Both the position numbers and the translations under genes were made by a program. DNA of 64,000 nucleotides, from positions 32,174 to 96,173 of the forward strand of contig CADBHB010000018.1 in NCBI GenBank assembly GCA_902794395.1, written 5' to 3'. Shown in pieces: positions 17,016 through 25,508 of this stretch. The notes beneath the pieces are model-generated. The model had not been told where the DNA came from. It searched no databases and saw only the letters and a list, made by a program, of their open reading frames with translations. Positions within the stretch are counted from its first letter, which is position 1, and every line of letters starts with the position of its first letter. This DNA is from an uncultured Ruminococcus sp. GTDB lineage: Bacteria; Bacillota; Clostridia; Oscillospirales; Acutalibacteraceae.

Positions 17016-17417
17016 TTACAAATTCTTTATAAACTCCGTCAGCGCGCCGCGCGTCATGGCTTCTATCTGCGCGGGCTCGTCGGGAAGCATAACCAGCGCC
17101 TGTCTGCCCGCGCGGATCAAATATCCGTCGTCGCCGCTGTCGTTTTTGAGCCTGCGGCACAGCGCGGGATCGCTGCCTGCCGCCGCCTGCGATACGATGT
17201 CGCGTATGCTGCGGTTGTCCTCAAATCCCAATCCGCCCACCGTGAACACCACGTCGCTGTTTTCAAACGCCCGCATAAGCGCGTCGCCCAGCGCTTCCTT
17301 ACCGGTGGCAAACACCGCCGAGGAAAGGTTTAGCCCCATTTCCGCGAAGCTTTTTTTAAGCGTTTTTTCGCAAAAGGAGGTCTTGCGCGCCGAGTAAAAA
17401 ACAATGCTGCAATTCAT
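17016..17417 (-). CDS. Small MoCF/CinA-like domain protein
   Basis: 133 residues. The segment NSDVVFTVGGLGFEDNRSIRDIV and the later strand QALVMLPDEPAQIEAM resemble the molybdopterin-binding (MoaB/MogA/CinA N-terminal) fold, but the usual GGTG motif reads GGLG, so classical molybdopterin binding is doubtful. The adjacent sortase has an N-terminal domain with a similar layout (NKPDVVIVTGALKSKDNSSF ... LRVAAVPKYELTGKDF). The two genes are 12 bases apart and likely cotranscribed. Its function is unknown; a role linked to the sortase is inferred from position. Confidence 0.6.
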   Translation of the reverse strand: MNCSIVFYSARKTSFCEKTLKKSFAEMGLNLSSAVFATGKEALGDALMRAFENSDVVFTVGGLGFEDNRSIRDIVSQAAAGSDPALCRRLKNDSGDDGYLIRAGRQALVMLPDEPAQIEAMTRGALTEFIKNL

Positions 17418-17429
17418 AGCTGTCCTCCG

Positions 17430-19421
17430 TTATGACGCCCGATACTGCGGTTTGAGCTGAGGCTCGAATATCGGGGCGATCACCATATCGCTGGTGACCT
17501 TCTTGAAGTCCAGACCCCAGCCCTTGAAAATGTAATCATAGTACTCGTCGCTGGGCTTGACCGGATCCTTCGGCGCCTTTGCCGCCTTGCCGTATTCCAC
17601 CGTCTGGTTTTCGATAAAGGAACCGTCGTAGTTGATGAAGGTCACGCTGCACAGCACCACGGGCTTCGTGGTAGGCTCGGTGGAGGCGGCGCTGCTGGAA
17701 GGCTTTTTAGGCGCCTGTGTAGTCGTTGAACCCGCGGTAGAAGGCTGGGTGACTACCTGCTGCTTGATCTCGGTGAACTTGTTTGGATCGCCGTCGTACC
17801 AGTCGATCTGCTGCTTTTCATAGGCGGTGCAGAAGTCCGTCACCGTGGGACGGGTGCCTCCGCGCGAGGAGTAGTACACCTGCGGCCAAACCGGGTTGTT
17901 GTTCAGACTTGCCTTAGAGACGTCCACATTGGGATCCTCGCCCAGGCGCACCTTGCGCGCCACCACTACCGTGCGGAAGTTGGTGTACTCATAGGAGCAG
18001 GTGGAAAGGGTGAGTATCTCATCATTTTCGTTGATGTCAACAGGGCAGTTGATGAGCGAACGTATGCGAACGTTGTAAACGTAGTTCATAAAATCCTTGT
18101 CGTTCTGGAAATCTCCCACCATATAATTGAAAAATTCGCCGTGAGCCGACAGGGTGTTGGTTTTATATACGGAGATTATCTTGTAGACGCCGTCGCTCTG
18201 CGGGGTGTCGAACTTGATGGTGGGCGCACCCTTGTAGAAATCGAGATCGCCCGTAGTGCCGCCGTATTTCATCAGGTTGCCGAACATGGAGCCGTCGTTC
18301 ATGTGATGGCCGTGCAGCACGATGTTTTTGCTGTCCATGCCGTTGGTGCAGCGGTAATCAAGGAAGATACAGCCGTAGGAGTCGTAATCGCCCTTGTAGT
18401 TGTGGTTAAGATAATACTGGCCGGTGGCGTCGTCGCCCTTGTGCCACAAAACGGGATAGTCGATCTTGGTGTCCTTTATTTGGATCCATCCCACTATCTC
18501 CTTGTTGATCTTCTTAAGGTCAGCCCAGTTTATCTCGCTGCCGCTGCCCTTGTCGGGCGCGTTGCCGCCGCTGCCGCCGTCCTTGTCGGTGCTGTGGGCT
18601 ATGCGCTGGATCTCACCGTTGAGCTGAGCGTTTTTGATGCTGAGAAAAACCATGTTGTAGTAGAGCATCCACAGCGCTCCCAAAAAGACAAAGAGCGAAG
18701 CGATGACCACGCACTTGCGGGCGATCTCCCTTTTGCCGTCGCCCGGCAGGGGGATGAAACGGTTGACAAAGCCCGTTTTGGCGGGAACATAGGGCACATC
18801 GGAGAAGCCGTCGGGGAACTCGTTTTCGGTGTTTTCAAACACCTCGGTGGTGCGCTCTGCCGCGATAGCCGCTACCTCGGAAAAATCCTTGCCGGTTAGC
18901 TCATACTTGGGCACAGCCGCCACGCGCAGACCCTTGTACATGAAGGCGTAGCCCTTGTAGCCGTTGCCGAAATCGCCCAGCGAAAAGACCTTTGCCTTTT
19001 TTCGGGTAAGCTCAAACTCCTGCTCAAGCTCGCGCATCTCCTCTTCGCCTGCCTTGCGCTTGCGGGCTTCGCGGAACGCCTTGTTGCGGCGCTTCCAGTA
19101 ATCCTTGGGCGCCGGCTCGTTGACCTCGCGCTCGGCGCTGACGATGGTTTCCACAAAGTACTTTTTGAACGAGGAGTTATCCTTGGACTTCAGCGCTCCG
19201 GTGACGATGACCACGTCGGGCTTATTTTCCTGTTTGGCAACGGAATTGAGCGTCGCTTTGACGGCGGCGGACTGCATAAGCGTCTTTTTTATGCTTTGCA
19301 GCGTATAGCCGTGCTCGCCCAGGTGCTTTTTTAGCTCGTTTTCCTGCCACGAGATTTCGTCTGTTTCCTGTTTTTTACATACGGATATAATTTCTACGAA
19401 CACGCAAGACCTTCCTTTCAT
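17430..19421 (-). CDS. Class B sortase with N-terminal MoCF-like domain and C-terminal repeat-like domain
   Basis: 663 residues. Residues 1 to about 195 form a cytosolic domain that resembles a degenerate MoaB/CinA fold (DVVIVTGALKSKDNSSF near residue 69). A transmembrane segment follows at about 237-261. The sortase B domain is at about 297-492 with catalytic His372 (VLHGHHM), Cys475 (LSTCSYE) and Arg483 (FRTVVVA). A Thr/Ser/Pro linker leads to a short beta domain near 600-655 (VTFINYDGSFIENQTVEYGK) like the extracellular repeats of internalin B. Sortases join surface proteins to the cell wall or to each other. Fusion with a cytosolic enzyme-like domain is unusual. No sortase substrate with a sorting signal is seen nearby. 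Confidence 0.85.
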   Translation of the reverse strand: MKGRSCVFVEIISVCKKQETDEISWQENELKKHLGEHGYTLQSIKKTLMQSAAVKATLNSVAKQENKPDVVIVTGALKSKDNSSFKKYFVETIVSAEREVNEPAPKDYWKRRNKAFREARKRKAGEEEMRELEQEFELTRKKAKVFSLGDFGNGYKGYAFMYKGLRVAAVPKYELTGKDFSEVAAIAAERTTEVFENTENEFPDGFSDVPYVPAKTGFVNRFIPLPGDGKREIARKCVVIASLFVFLGALWMLYYNMVFLSIKNAQLNGEIQRIAHSTDKDGGSGGNAPDKGSGSEINWADLKKINKEIVGWIQIKDTKIDYPVLWHKGDDATGQYYLNHNYKGDYDSYGCIFLDYRCTNGMDSKNIVLHGHHMNDGSMFGNLMKYGGTTGDLDFYKGAPTIKFDTPQSDGVYKIISVYKTNTLSAHGEFFNYMVGDFQNDKDFMNYVYNVRIRSLINCPVDINENDEILTLSTCSYEYTNFRTVVVARKVRLGEDPNVDVSKASLNNNPVWPQVYYSSRGGTRPTVTDFCTAYEKQQIDWYDGDPNKFTEIKQQVVTQPSTAGSTTTQAPKKPSSSAASTEPTTKPVVLCSVTFINYDGSFIENQTVEYGKAAKAPKDPVKPSDEYYDYIFKGWGLDFKKVTSDMVIAPIFEPQLKPQYRAS

Positions 19422-19434
19422 GCGGTTTCCGATG

Positions 19435-20616
19435 TCAATCCTCGGATTGGATTTGCGTTATCTTGAGATTTTGAAGCGCTTCTTCTATCAGCGGCTCAAA
19501 GCCCGCGCGCTGCTGCGCTTCCTTTACAAATTTCAAAATCGGCTTGGTGCGGGGATGCCGCGGAGTGAACACCGTGCAGCAGTCCTCGTATGGCTCGATA
19601 GAGGTCTCATAAGTATCTATTTTATAGGAGATGTCGATTATCTCCTGTTTGTCCATACCTATCAGCGGGCGGAACACCACCATGTCCGCCGCCTCGTCGG
19701 TGCAGTTCAGGGCGCCGATGGTCTGGCTTGCCACCTGACCCAGGCTCTCCCCCGTTATGAGCGCCGCACAGTCGTTGTCGCGGGCTATACGCTGAGAGAT
19801 CTCCATCATCAGACGGCGCATTATTATGGTAAACAGCTCCTCGGGGCAGTCGTCCCTGAGCTTTTCCTGCAATTTTGTGAAGGGCACGGTTATCATTTTT
19901 ATCGGACCCGCGTAACGGCTGACCTTTTGCAGCAGACGCACCACCTTTTCCTCGGCGCGGAGGCTGGTGTAGGGCGGGCTGGCAAAATGCACCGCCGTAA
20001 GGCGCAGACCGCGTTTTGCCATCATGTACGCCGCAACGGGTGAGTCGATACCTCCGCTGATGAGGATGACGGCTTTGCCGCCCGTGCCTACGGGTATACC
20101 GCCGGCACCGCGGATGGGATCGGCGTGAACATACGCGCCGAAGTCGCGGATCTCCACATACACCGTCACGTCGGGATGGTGCACATCCACTCGCAAATGG
20201 GGATAGCGGCTGAGGATCGTTCCGCCCAGCTCACGGCAGATCTCGGGTGATTTCAGCGGGAATTTTTTATCGCTGCGCTTTGCCTCCACCTTGAAGGTCT
20301 TTGCCGCGCGAAGCTGTTTTTCAAGGTAGGCAGGCGCGGTTTCGAGCACCGACGCCATTGTTTTTTCCTCGCACAGCGCCGCGCGCGAATAGCTGACGAT
20401 GCCGAACACGCGGCCTATGCGTTCGCAAGCCTCGTCGAGGTCTGTATCTTCGCTGAGCGGACGCACGCAGATGGTGGACTGCGCCGAGGTTATCTCAAAC
20501 CTGCCCAGCGGCTGCAGCGTGGTGCGGATGTTCTTTTTGAGGACATCCTCAAATTGACGGCGGTTCAGCCCCTTGAGGACGATCTCGCCGTCCTTCAGTA
20601 ATAATATCTCTTTCAT
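19435..20616 (-). CDS. thiI: tRNA 4-thiouridine synthase ThiI
   Basis: 393 residues. The ferredoxin-like and THUMP domains cover roughly residues 1-165; the PP-loop motif ISGGIDSPVA is at about residue 184, and the later FTPRHPRTK is typical of ThiI. The rhodanese domain of the E. coli enzyme is absent, as in most Firmicutes. It adds sulfur to U8 of tRNA and supplies sulfur for the thiamine thiazole. The next gene upstream is a cysteine desulfurase, its expected sulfur donor; the pair is a common operon. Confidence 0.95.
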   Translation of the reverse strand: MKEILLLKDGEIVLKGLNRRQFEDVLKKNIRTTLQPLGRFEITSAQSTICVRPLSEDTDLDEACERIGRVFGIVSYSRAALCEEKTMASVLETAPAYLEKQLRAAKTFKVEAKRSDKKFPLKSPEICRELGGTILSRYPHLRVDVHHPDVTVYVEIRDFGAYVHADPIRGAGGIPVGTGGKAVILISGGIDSPVAAYMMAKRGLRLTAVHFASPPYTSLRAEEKVVRLLQKVSRYAGPIKMITVPFTKLQEKLRDDCPEELFTIIMRRLMMEISQRIARDNDCAALITGESLGQVASQTIGALNCTDEAADMVVFRPLIGMDKQEIIDISYKIDTYETSIEPYEDCCTVFTPRHPRTKPILKFVKEAQQRAGFEPLIEEALQNLKITQIQSED

Positions 20617-20669
20617 AATACCTCTATGGTGTCGGTTGTTTGTTGTCAGTCGTAACTCTCAACTCGAAG

Positions 20670-21812
20670 TCATCTATGCGCGAGCACGCGCAGACCCATG
20701 GCGACGCCGTCGCAGAGCGCGTCGATGTCCGCCTTGGTGTTGTGCTTGCAAAAGCTGATTCGCAGCGCGCTGTCGGCGCGCTCACGCGAAAGCCCCAGCG
20801 CGGACAGCACATGGCTGGGTTTGCCCTTGGCGCAGGCGCTTCCCGAGGACACGAACACGTCCTGCTCCTCCAGGAAGTGGAGCATAGTTTCGCTGCGCAC
20901 CCTGCCCGCGGAAATGTTGAGCACATAGGGCAGCGCGTCCTTGGGCGAGTTGAGCGAAACGCCCTCGATCTGCAGCAGCCTCTCCGCAGCGTAGCGGTTC
21001 AGCTCACTTACAACGGCAAGATTGCCGTCCGGGTCAAACTCCTCGCAGGCGACTCCGAAAGCCGCGATAGCGGGAAGATTCTCGGTGCCGGGACGCACGC
21101 GCTTTTCCTGCTCGCCTCCGTATTGACGGGGCACGAGCCGAACGCCCTTTTTTATATACAGCGCTCCCACGCCCTTGGGCGCGTGGACCTTGTGACCGCT
21201 GACGGTTATCAGGTCGGCGCCCAGCACCCTTGCCCTGACGGGCAGCTTGCCAAACGCCTGCACCGCGTCGGTGTGACAAACGGTCTGCGGATTTTTTTCT
21301 TTTACGGCGGCGAAGATGTCCCTAACGGGCATCACCGCGCCTGTTTCGTTATTTACGAGCATGACGGACACCAGAGCGGTGCCGCCGTTCACTGCCGCGG
21401 CAACGTCGTCGGGATGCACCCTGCCGTCCGAACGCGGATCGACCCGCGTTACCGAAAAGCCCTCCGCCTCAAGCCGCTTTGCGGCCTCGAGCACACTGCT
21501 GTGCTCCACAGAGGACAAAACGATGTGTTTTCGCTGCCGCTGCGACGCGTACGCCGCGCCGAACAGCGCGAGGTTGTTGGCTTCGGTGCCGCCCGAGGTG
21601 AAGGTGATCTCCTCGGCGCCCGCCTTGAGCTGCGCGGCGACCGACTTTCGCGCCTGCGTAAGTTCGCGCTCGGCTTCCAGACCCTTTAAATGAAGGGATG
21701 AGGGGTTGCCGTAAACCTTGGTCATTATCTGAAACGCCTTGTCTGCCGCCGCTGCGGACACCGCAGTGGTAGCGCTGTTATCCAAATAATGCTCCAAGTC
21801 CTTCACCCCCAT
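20670..21812 (-). CDS. Cysteine desulfurase (NifS/IscS-like)
   Basis: About 380 residues. PLP-dependent class V fold: YLDNSATT start, HTDAVQAFGK, the lysine in SGHKVHAPKGVG, and the active-site cysteine in FVSSGSACAKGKPSHVL. It takes sulfur from cysteine and passes it to ThiI, whose gene is 53 bases downstream. The start is uncertain: ATG at 21812 (MGVKDLEHYLD) is used here, but a TTG at 21797 (giving MEHYLDNSATT) has a better GGGGGTG site, and a TATAAT at 21830-21835 leaves only a short leader. Confidence 0.92.
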   Translation of the reverse strand: MGVKDLEHYLDNSATTAVSAAAADKAFQIMTKVYGNPSSLHLKGLEAERELTQARKSVAAQLKAGAEEITFTSGGTEANNLALFGAAYASQRQRKHIVLSSVEHSSVLEAAKRLEAEGFSVTRVDPRSDGRVHPDDVAAAVNGGTALVSVMLVNNETGAVMPVRDIFAAVKEKNPQTVCHTDAVQAFGKLPVRARVLGADLITVSGHKVHAPKGVGALYIKKGVRLVPRQYGGEQEKRVRPGTENLPAIAAFGVACEEFDPDGNLAVVSELNRYAAERLLQIEGVSLNSPKDALPYVLNISAGRVRSETMLHFLEEQDVFVSSGSACAKGKPSHVLSALGLSRERADSALRISFCKHNTKADIDALCDGVAMGLRVLAHR

Positions 21813-21991
21813 TATGCACATATATGCATATTATACAACATCACGAAAAAAAAATAAAGTGATAAATTTCACATAATTCGGTGGTTTCAAAAAATAATAT
21901 TGGTACAAGCGTTTTTACGCCTGCGTCAAAGGGCGGTTTTCCGCCAAGGACAACATCACACCAGCAGCTATATAAAAAGGCGGGATAACAA

Positions 21992-22444
21992 ATGACAACT
22001 CGGGAATACGCGAAAATAGTTGAAAAAAACGCACCGAAAAGCAAGCTCGCGCTCAACTGCCTGCGAGCCTTTTTGACGGGCGGCGGCATCTGCGCCGCGG
22101 GACAGCTGATTTTTATGCTGTTTCGCACGGCGGGCTTGGACGAGCTGATGTCAAGGACGCTCACCTCGGCGACACTGATAGCCGTCGGCATCCTGCTTAC
22201 CGCCGTCGGCGTTTACGACAAGCTGGCACGTAAAGCGGGAGCCGGCACGCTTGTGCCGATAACGGGCTTTGCCAACGCTATGTCCGCTCCCGCTATAGAA
22301 TTCAAGACCGAGGGGCTTGTAACGGGCACAGGCGCCAAAATGTTCATCATAGCGGGACCGGTGCTGGTATACGGCGTTTCAGCCTCTGTGGTTTACGGCG
22401 CGGTGCTGTGGGTACTGCATCTGTTCGGCATAACACTGTTTTAG
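21992..22444 (+). CDS. spoVAC: Stage V sporulation protein AC
   Basis: 150 residues with about four membrane segments. The N-terminal EYAKIVEKNAPKSKLALNCLRAFLTGGGICAAGQ and the later VPITGFANAMSAPAIEFKTEG region, rich in small residues, are typical of SpoVAC. SpoVA proteins form the channel that moves dipicolinic acid into and out of the spore core. spoVAD and spoVAE usually follow but are not here: the next gene is on the other strand. Confidence 0.85.
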   Translation: MTTREYAKIVEKNAPKSKLALNCLRAFLTGGGICAAGQLIFMLFRTAGLDELMSRTLTSATLIAVGILLTAVGVYDKLARKAGAGTLVPITGFANAMSAPAIEFKTEGLVTGTGAKMFIIAGPVLVYGVSASVVYGAVLWVLHLFGITLF

Positions 22445-22502
22445 CGCCCGTGGCGCTCTGCCGTCCGTAAAACACCAAACGGCGGAAAGGGCGTTTTCTA
22501 TA

Positions 22503-22540
22503 CAAAAAGGCTGACCGCACTTTAAGTGGGTCAGCCCTTT
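22503..22540 (-). terminator. Terminator after the zinc-ribbon Yip1-like gene
   Basis: On the minus strand GGCTGACC and GGTCAGCC pair around a CACTTAAAGTG centre, followed by TTTTT. It could also end spoVAC transcription from the other side, since the hairpin is symmetrical and CTTTG follows on the plus strand. Confidence 0.8.
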
Positions 22541-22556
22541 GTTATGCTGTTGTTAA

Positions 22557-23459
22557 TCAGTTTTTGGGGTACTTCATTTTGAGGTAAGCCTTTCTTATAC
22601 CCAGGCAATCCTCAACAGTCTTGCCGCCCATGCTCATGTAGCACATCAGTTTGTACATCATGATATAGCCAAACGCTGCCAGAGCGACGATGCCGACGAC
22701 TGCGATATAGAAGCCGAAGTTCTTTTTCTCCGCGGGGACCTCGTCAAAGGTCTCGATAAGGAAGGCAAATATATACCAAATAAGGGCAAAGCCGAAGAAC
22801 ACCTGTCCCAAAGCGCCCAGAGCCATGTAGAACAATCCGCCGACTACCATAGCGCTGAGTGGAACGATGGAATTGACGCCGAAGGAAATGAGGGCATCAA
22901 AGAAGAATTTGCCGGGGTCGATGGGCTTGACGAAAATAAGAGCTACCAGGAACTTGGCGCCGATGTAGCAAGCTGCCATAGTCAGGGTCTCGATAAGAGA
23001 AGCGAGAATGACGAAACCGAAGTTGAACTTGTAGATATCCTCGGCCTTCTTGGTGCCGGTCGCAAGTCCGTCAGCAATAGAGAAGTTGTTTATCTTGGTG
23101 TGAGCTACAACAGCGGTGTTGCCGTAGATGCAGCTGTTGACACCCCAAAGCAGCATGAAGATGGTGCCCAGAATAATAAGGGGGGTGATAAAATCCTTTG
23201 CGCGCTGTCTGTCCCTTACGGTTCTGAGGGGGGACTTGAAGTAACCCGAGAGAGCCGCCGCCAAACCGCTCATGGGGTTGGGACCCGCCTGACGGGGAGC
23301 GCCGTACATAGGCTGCTGATAGCCGCCCTGAGGATAGCCCTGCTGCTGATATCCCTGCTGCTGATAGCCGCCCTGCGACTGACGCTCGGCTACCGCGCCG
23401 GGGCAGTTGCATACAGCGTTATCAGGGATCTGATTGCCGCAATGTTTACAAAATTTCAT
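22557..23459 (-). CDS. Zinc-ribbon membrane protein, Yip1-like
   Basis: 300 residues. The N-terminus has a small zinc ribbon (MKFCKHCGNQIPDNAVCNC), followed by a Gln/Gly/Tyr-rich linker (QQQGYQQQGYPQGGYQQ) to about residue 55. From about residue 85 there are five hydrophobic segments in a Yip1-like arrangement (FITPLIILGTIFMLLWG ... IVALAAFGYIMMYKLMCYM). The function is unknown. Proteins that join a zinc ribbon, a flexible linker and membrane segments occur in a run here (22557 to 32581), which suggests a common theme. A GGAG site precedes the ATG. Confidence 0.75.
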   Translation of the reverse strand: MKFCKHCGNQIPDNAVCNCPGAVAERQSQGGYQQQGYQQQGYPQGGYQQPMYGAPRQAGPNPMSGLAAALSGYFKSPLRTVRDRQRAKDFITPLIILGTIFMLLWGVNSCIYGNTAVVAHTKINNFSIADGLATGTKKAEDIYKFNFGFVILASLIETLTMAACYIGAKFLVALIFVKPIDPGKFFFDALISFGVNSIVPLSAMVVGGLFYMALGALGQVFFGFALIWYIFAFLIETFDEVPAEKKNFGFYIAVVGIVALAAFGYIMMYKLMCYMSMGGKTVEDCLGIRKAYLKMKYPKN

Positions 23460-23542
23460 AATGCAATCTCCTTTTCAATAGATTAAAGAAATTTGTCAAA
23501 GGTCGCTAAGCCGCGGACAAGTGTCCGATCATGCAAAGAAAA

Positions 23543-24565
23543 TCACCAGTCCGAATCGCTGTTGTAATATCCGGCGTTTCTGGAAAAGCTTCCGTACTTT
23601 CCGAAGATGGATTGCAACTTTTCATAATCCAACCGACTGGTATCTATATTGGAAAAATACCAACTGTTGTTTTCTTTGACAAAATCTGCTTGAAGCTCAC
23701 CTACATTTATATTACCAAAATACAGCTCACCTGTCAAGGTGGATTTTGAATCCGAAGTGCTGTTCTCAGTTACATTTTTGTATGAAATCTTACAATCGTA
23801 TTTCTTATGCGCCAGTTTTAAGGCGGAGTTAGCGGCGTCATACACTTCAGGCTCGGGATTGTCGTTGGAATCAAAAAGCAAGCCCCTGTAGCCGTCCGGC
23901 ATACCGAAATACAATACCATTTTTATCATTGACGGTGAAAAACACTTGTATGCTTCTTTGGAATTCTCGTTGTTAAGCGCGTTGACCAGCGACTGCGCCG
24001 TAGCCTTCGGGGTGCTCCTGTCGTAGTTGGTGTTCTTTGATTTGCCCTTACAGCCCTTTAGCCCCAGAATAACGCCCAGCGCGCCGCCCGCGGCGATAAG
24101 TACGCACAGGGCGACAACGATAATCACCACCGGCGCCTTGCTCTTTTTGGGAGGCTGCGTTGTCGGCGCGTACTGCATCTGCTCCGGCTGCGACGTCGGC
24201 GCGTATTGCATCGGCTCCGGCTGCGACGTCGGCGCGTACTGCATCTGCTCGGGCTGCGTTGTCGGCGCGTACTGCATCGGCTCCGGCTGCGACGTCGGCG
24301 CATACTGCATTTGCTCGGGCTGCGTTGTCGGCGCGTATTGCATCGGCTCCGGCTGCGTTGTCGGCGCATACTGCATCTGCTCGGGCTGCGACGTCGGCGC
24401 ATACTGCATCTGCTCCGGCTGCGTTGTCGGCGCGTATTGCATCTGCTCGGGCTGCGACGTCGGCGCATACTGCATCTGCTCCGGCTGCGACGACTGAACC
24501 GCTCCGCAGTACTGACAGAATTGAGCGCCGTCAACAATCTGCTGCCCGCAATTTGTACATTTCAT
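23543..24565 (-). CDS. Zinc-ribbon, repeat-linker, single-TM protein
   Basis: 340 residues from the ATG at 24565, eight bases after GGGG; an ATG two codons upstream is too close. Zinc ribbon CTNC...CQYC at residues 3-20, then ten 11-residue repeats of QPE(Q/P)MQYAPT(S/T) (residues 27-136), one membrane segment (VVIIVVALCVLIAAGGALGV), and an outside domain that starts KATAQSLVNALNNENSKEAYKC. That start resembles NTF2-like DUF4878 domains. The ribbon and linker are expected inside, the last domain outside. No enzyme motif is seen. It is 13 bases after the CobW gene. Confidence 0.75.
   Translation of the reverse strand: MKCTNCGQQIVDGAQFCQYCGAVQSSQPEQMQYAPTSQPEQMQYAPTTQPEQMQYAPTSQPEQMQYAPTTQPEPMQYAPTTQPEQMQYAPTSQPEPMQYAPTTQPEQMQYAPTSQPEPMQYAPTSQPEQMQYAPTTQPPKKSKAPVVIIVVALCVLIAAGGALGVILGLKGCKGKSKNTNYDRSTPKATAQSLVNALNNENSKEAYKCFSPSMIKMVLYFGMPDGYRGLLFDSNDNPEPEVYDAANSALKLAHKKYDCKISYKNVTENSTSDSKSTLTGELYFGNINVGELQADFVKENNSWYFSNIDTSRLDYEKLQSIFGKYGSFSRNAGYYNSDSDW
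24158..24487 (-). repeat. Ten in-frame 33-bp repeats in the linker of the zinc-ribbon protein
   Basis: The units encode QPEQMQYAPTS or variants (Q/P at position 4, S/T at position 11). The near-perfect DNA repetition on one strand points to recent expansion and probably varies between strains. It is protein-coding and has no spacers, so it is not a CRISPR array. Confidence 0.9.
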
Positions 24566-24578
24566 TTTCATATCCCCT

Positions 24579-25508
24579 TTATTCAAAGTATTCCGCGACG
24601 GCGGAAGCGTTGAGCTCCTCACCTATCACGATTATGATCTCCTGCCCTGCGGATACCCGCCGCACACTGACGCTTTGACGGGTGGCGTTGAGCTCGATCC
24701 AGCCCTCGCCTTCCCTGACAAAACCCTTTACGCGAAAGACCCTGCCGCAGGAGGGATCCTTAAAAACCGCTTCCGCTTTACTGCGCAGCGCGTCGGCGGT
24801 AAATTTTTTATTAAGATAATACAGCGAGGAAAAGCCGCTGTCGTCGGTGGTGCCGCGTTTGACATAGTTTTCGGCGACATAGCCGCTGTCTCGGATGCGC
24901 TCAAAATCGCTGTCGGTCAGGCTGTCCCAGTCCTTTGCGATCACCGCGCCGCGCACACTGCGGCTGCATCCTATGTGACGCAGCGCCCTGTCGATGTGCT
25001 CCACGGTAGCGTCAGCTTCCTTAGCGCCGCAAAGTCCTGCCTTGCTAAGCAAAACCGCGCCGGCGTTAGCCGCCTGAGAAGCCAAAAGGTACTCGGCGCT
25101 TTCGCTGAGGTCTTCCTCCAAATCGGCGTCTACCACCGCGATAACACTGCCTATCTCATACCAGCGGTCGAGCGGCTCCTCGTAGAGCACGTCGAAGAAC
25201 TCGTCTATATCAAACACGCCCGAAGGCTCGATAAGCACGCGGTCATAGCCGCTCATGCCCATGGCTATCAGTTTGGTTTTGAAGCGTCGGCGGTGACAGT
25301 CGGCGTCGCACGCGCCCGCCACCATATCCAGGCCGCAGTTCTCGCCCTCCAGCTCATGCAGGAACATCATGTCAACATTCACCGCGCCGTGGTCGTTTTC
25401 GAGGATGCCTATCCGCTGCCCGTGAGCTGTCAGATATGCGGCGTAGCGCTTGAGAAAGGTGGTCTTGCCCGAGCCGAGGAAGCCCGTTATAAGGTCGACC
25501 TTAATCAT
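24579..25508 (-). CDS. CobW/P47K-type metal-handling GTPase (COG0523)
   Basis: 309 residues. Walker A is GFLGSGKTT (residues 9-17), and the Walker B-like stretch is VLIEPSGVFDID. Members deliver metals (zinc, cobalt, iron) to target proteins and usually carry a CxCC motif; here the matching place reads GACDADC (Cys67, Cys71), a looser C-x3-C spacing. The C-terminal CobW_C-like part (GRVFRVKGFVREGEGW) is present. It overlaps the flavodoxin gene by eight bases and precedes the zinc-ribbon protein, so metal supply to the ribbons is conceivable, though only by position. Confidence 0.85.
   Translation of the reverse strand: MIKVDLITGFLGSGKTTFLKRYAAYLTAHGQRIGILENDHGAVNVDMMFLHELEGENCGLDMVAGACDADCHRRRFKTKLIAMGMSGYDRVLIEPSGVFDIDEFFDVLYEEPLDRWYEIGSVIAVVDADLEEDLSESAEYLLASQAANAGAVLLSKAGLCGAKEADATVEHIDRALRHIGCSRSVRGAVIAKDWDSLTDSDFERIRDSGYVAENYVKRGTTDDSGFSSLYYLNKKFTADALRSKAEAVFKDPSCGRVFRVKGFVREGEGWIELNATRQSVSVRRVSAGQEIIIVIGEELNASAVAEYFE

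Noticed and set aside
24158-24487. Regular 33-bp repeats that could suggest a CRISPR array
   Set aside because: The repeats are contiguous, in frame and encode a protein linker with no unique spacers.
24160-24678. Long Ala/Ser-rich ORFs on the plus strand across the zinc-ribbon gene
   Set aside because: They are antisense shadows of the 33-bp repeats and have no start context or family features.
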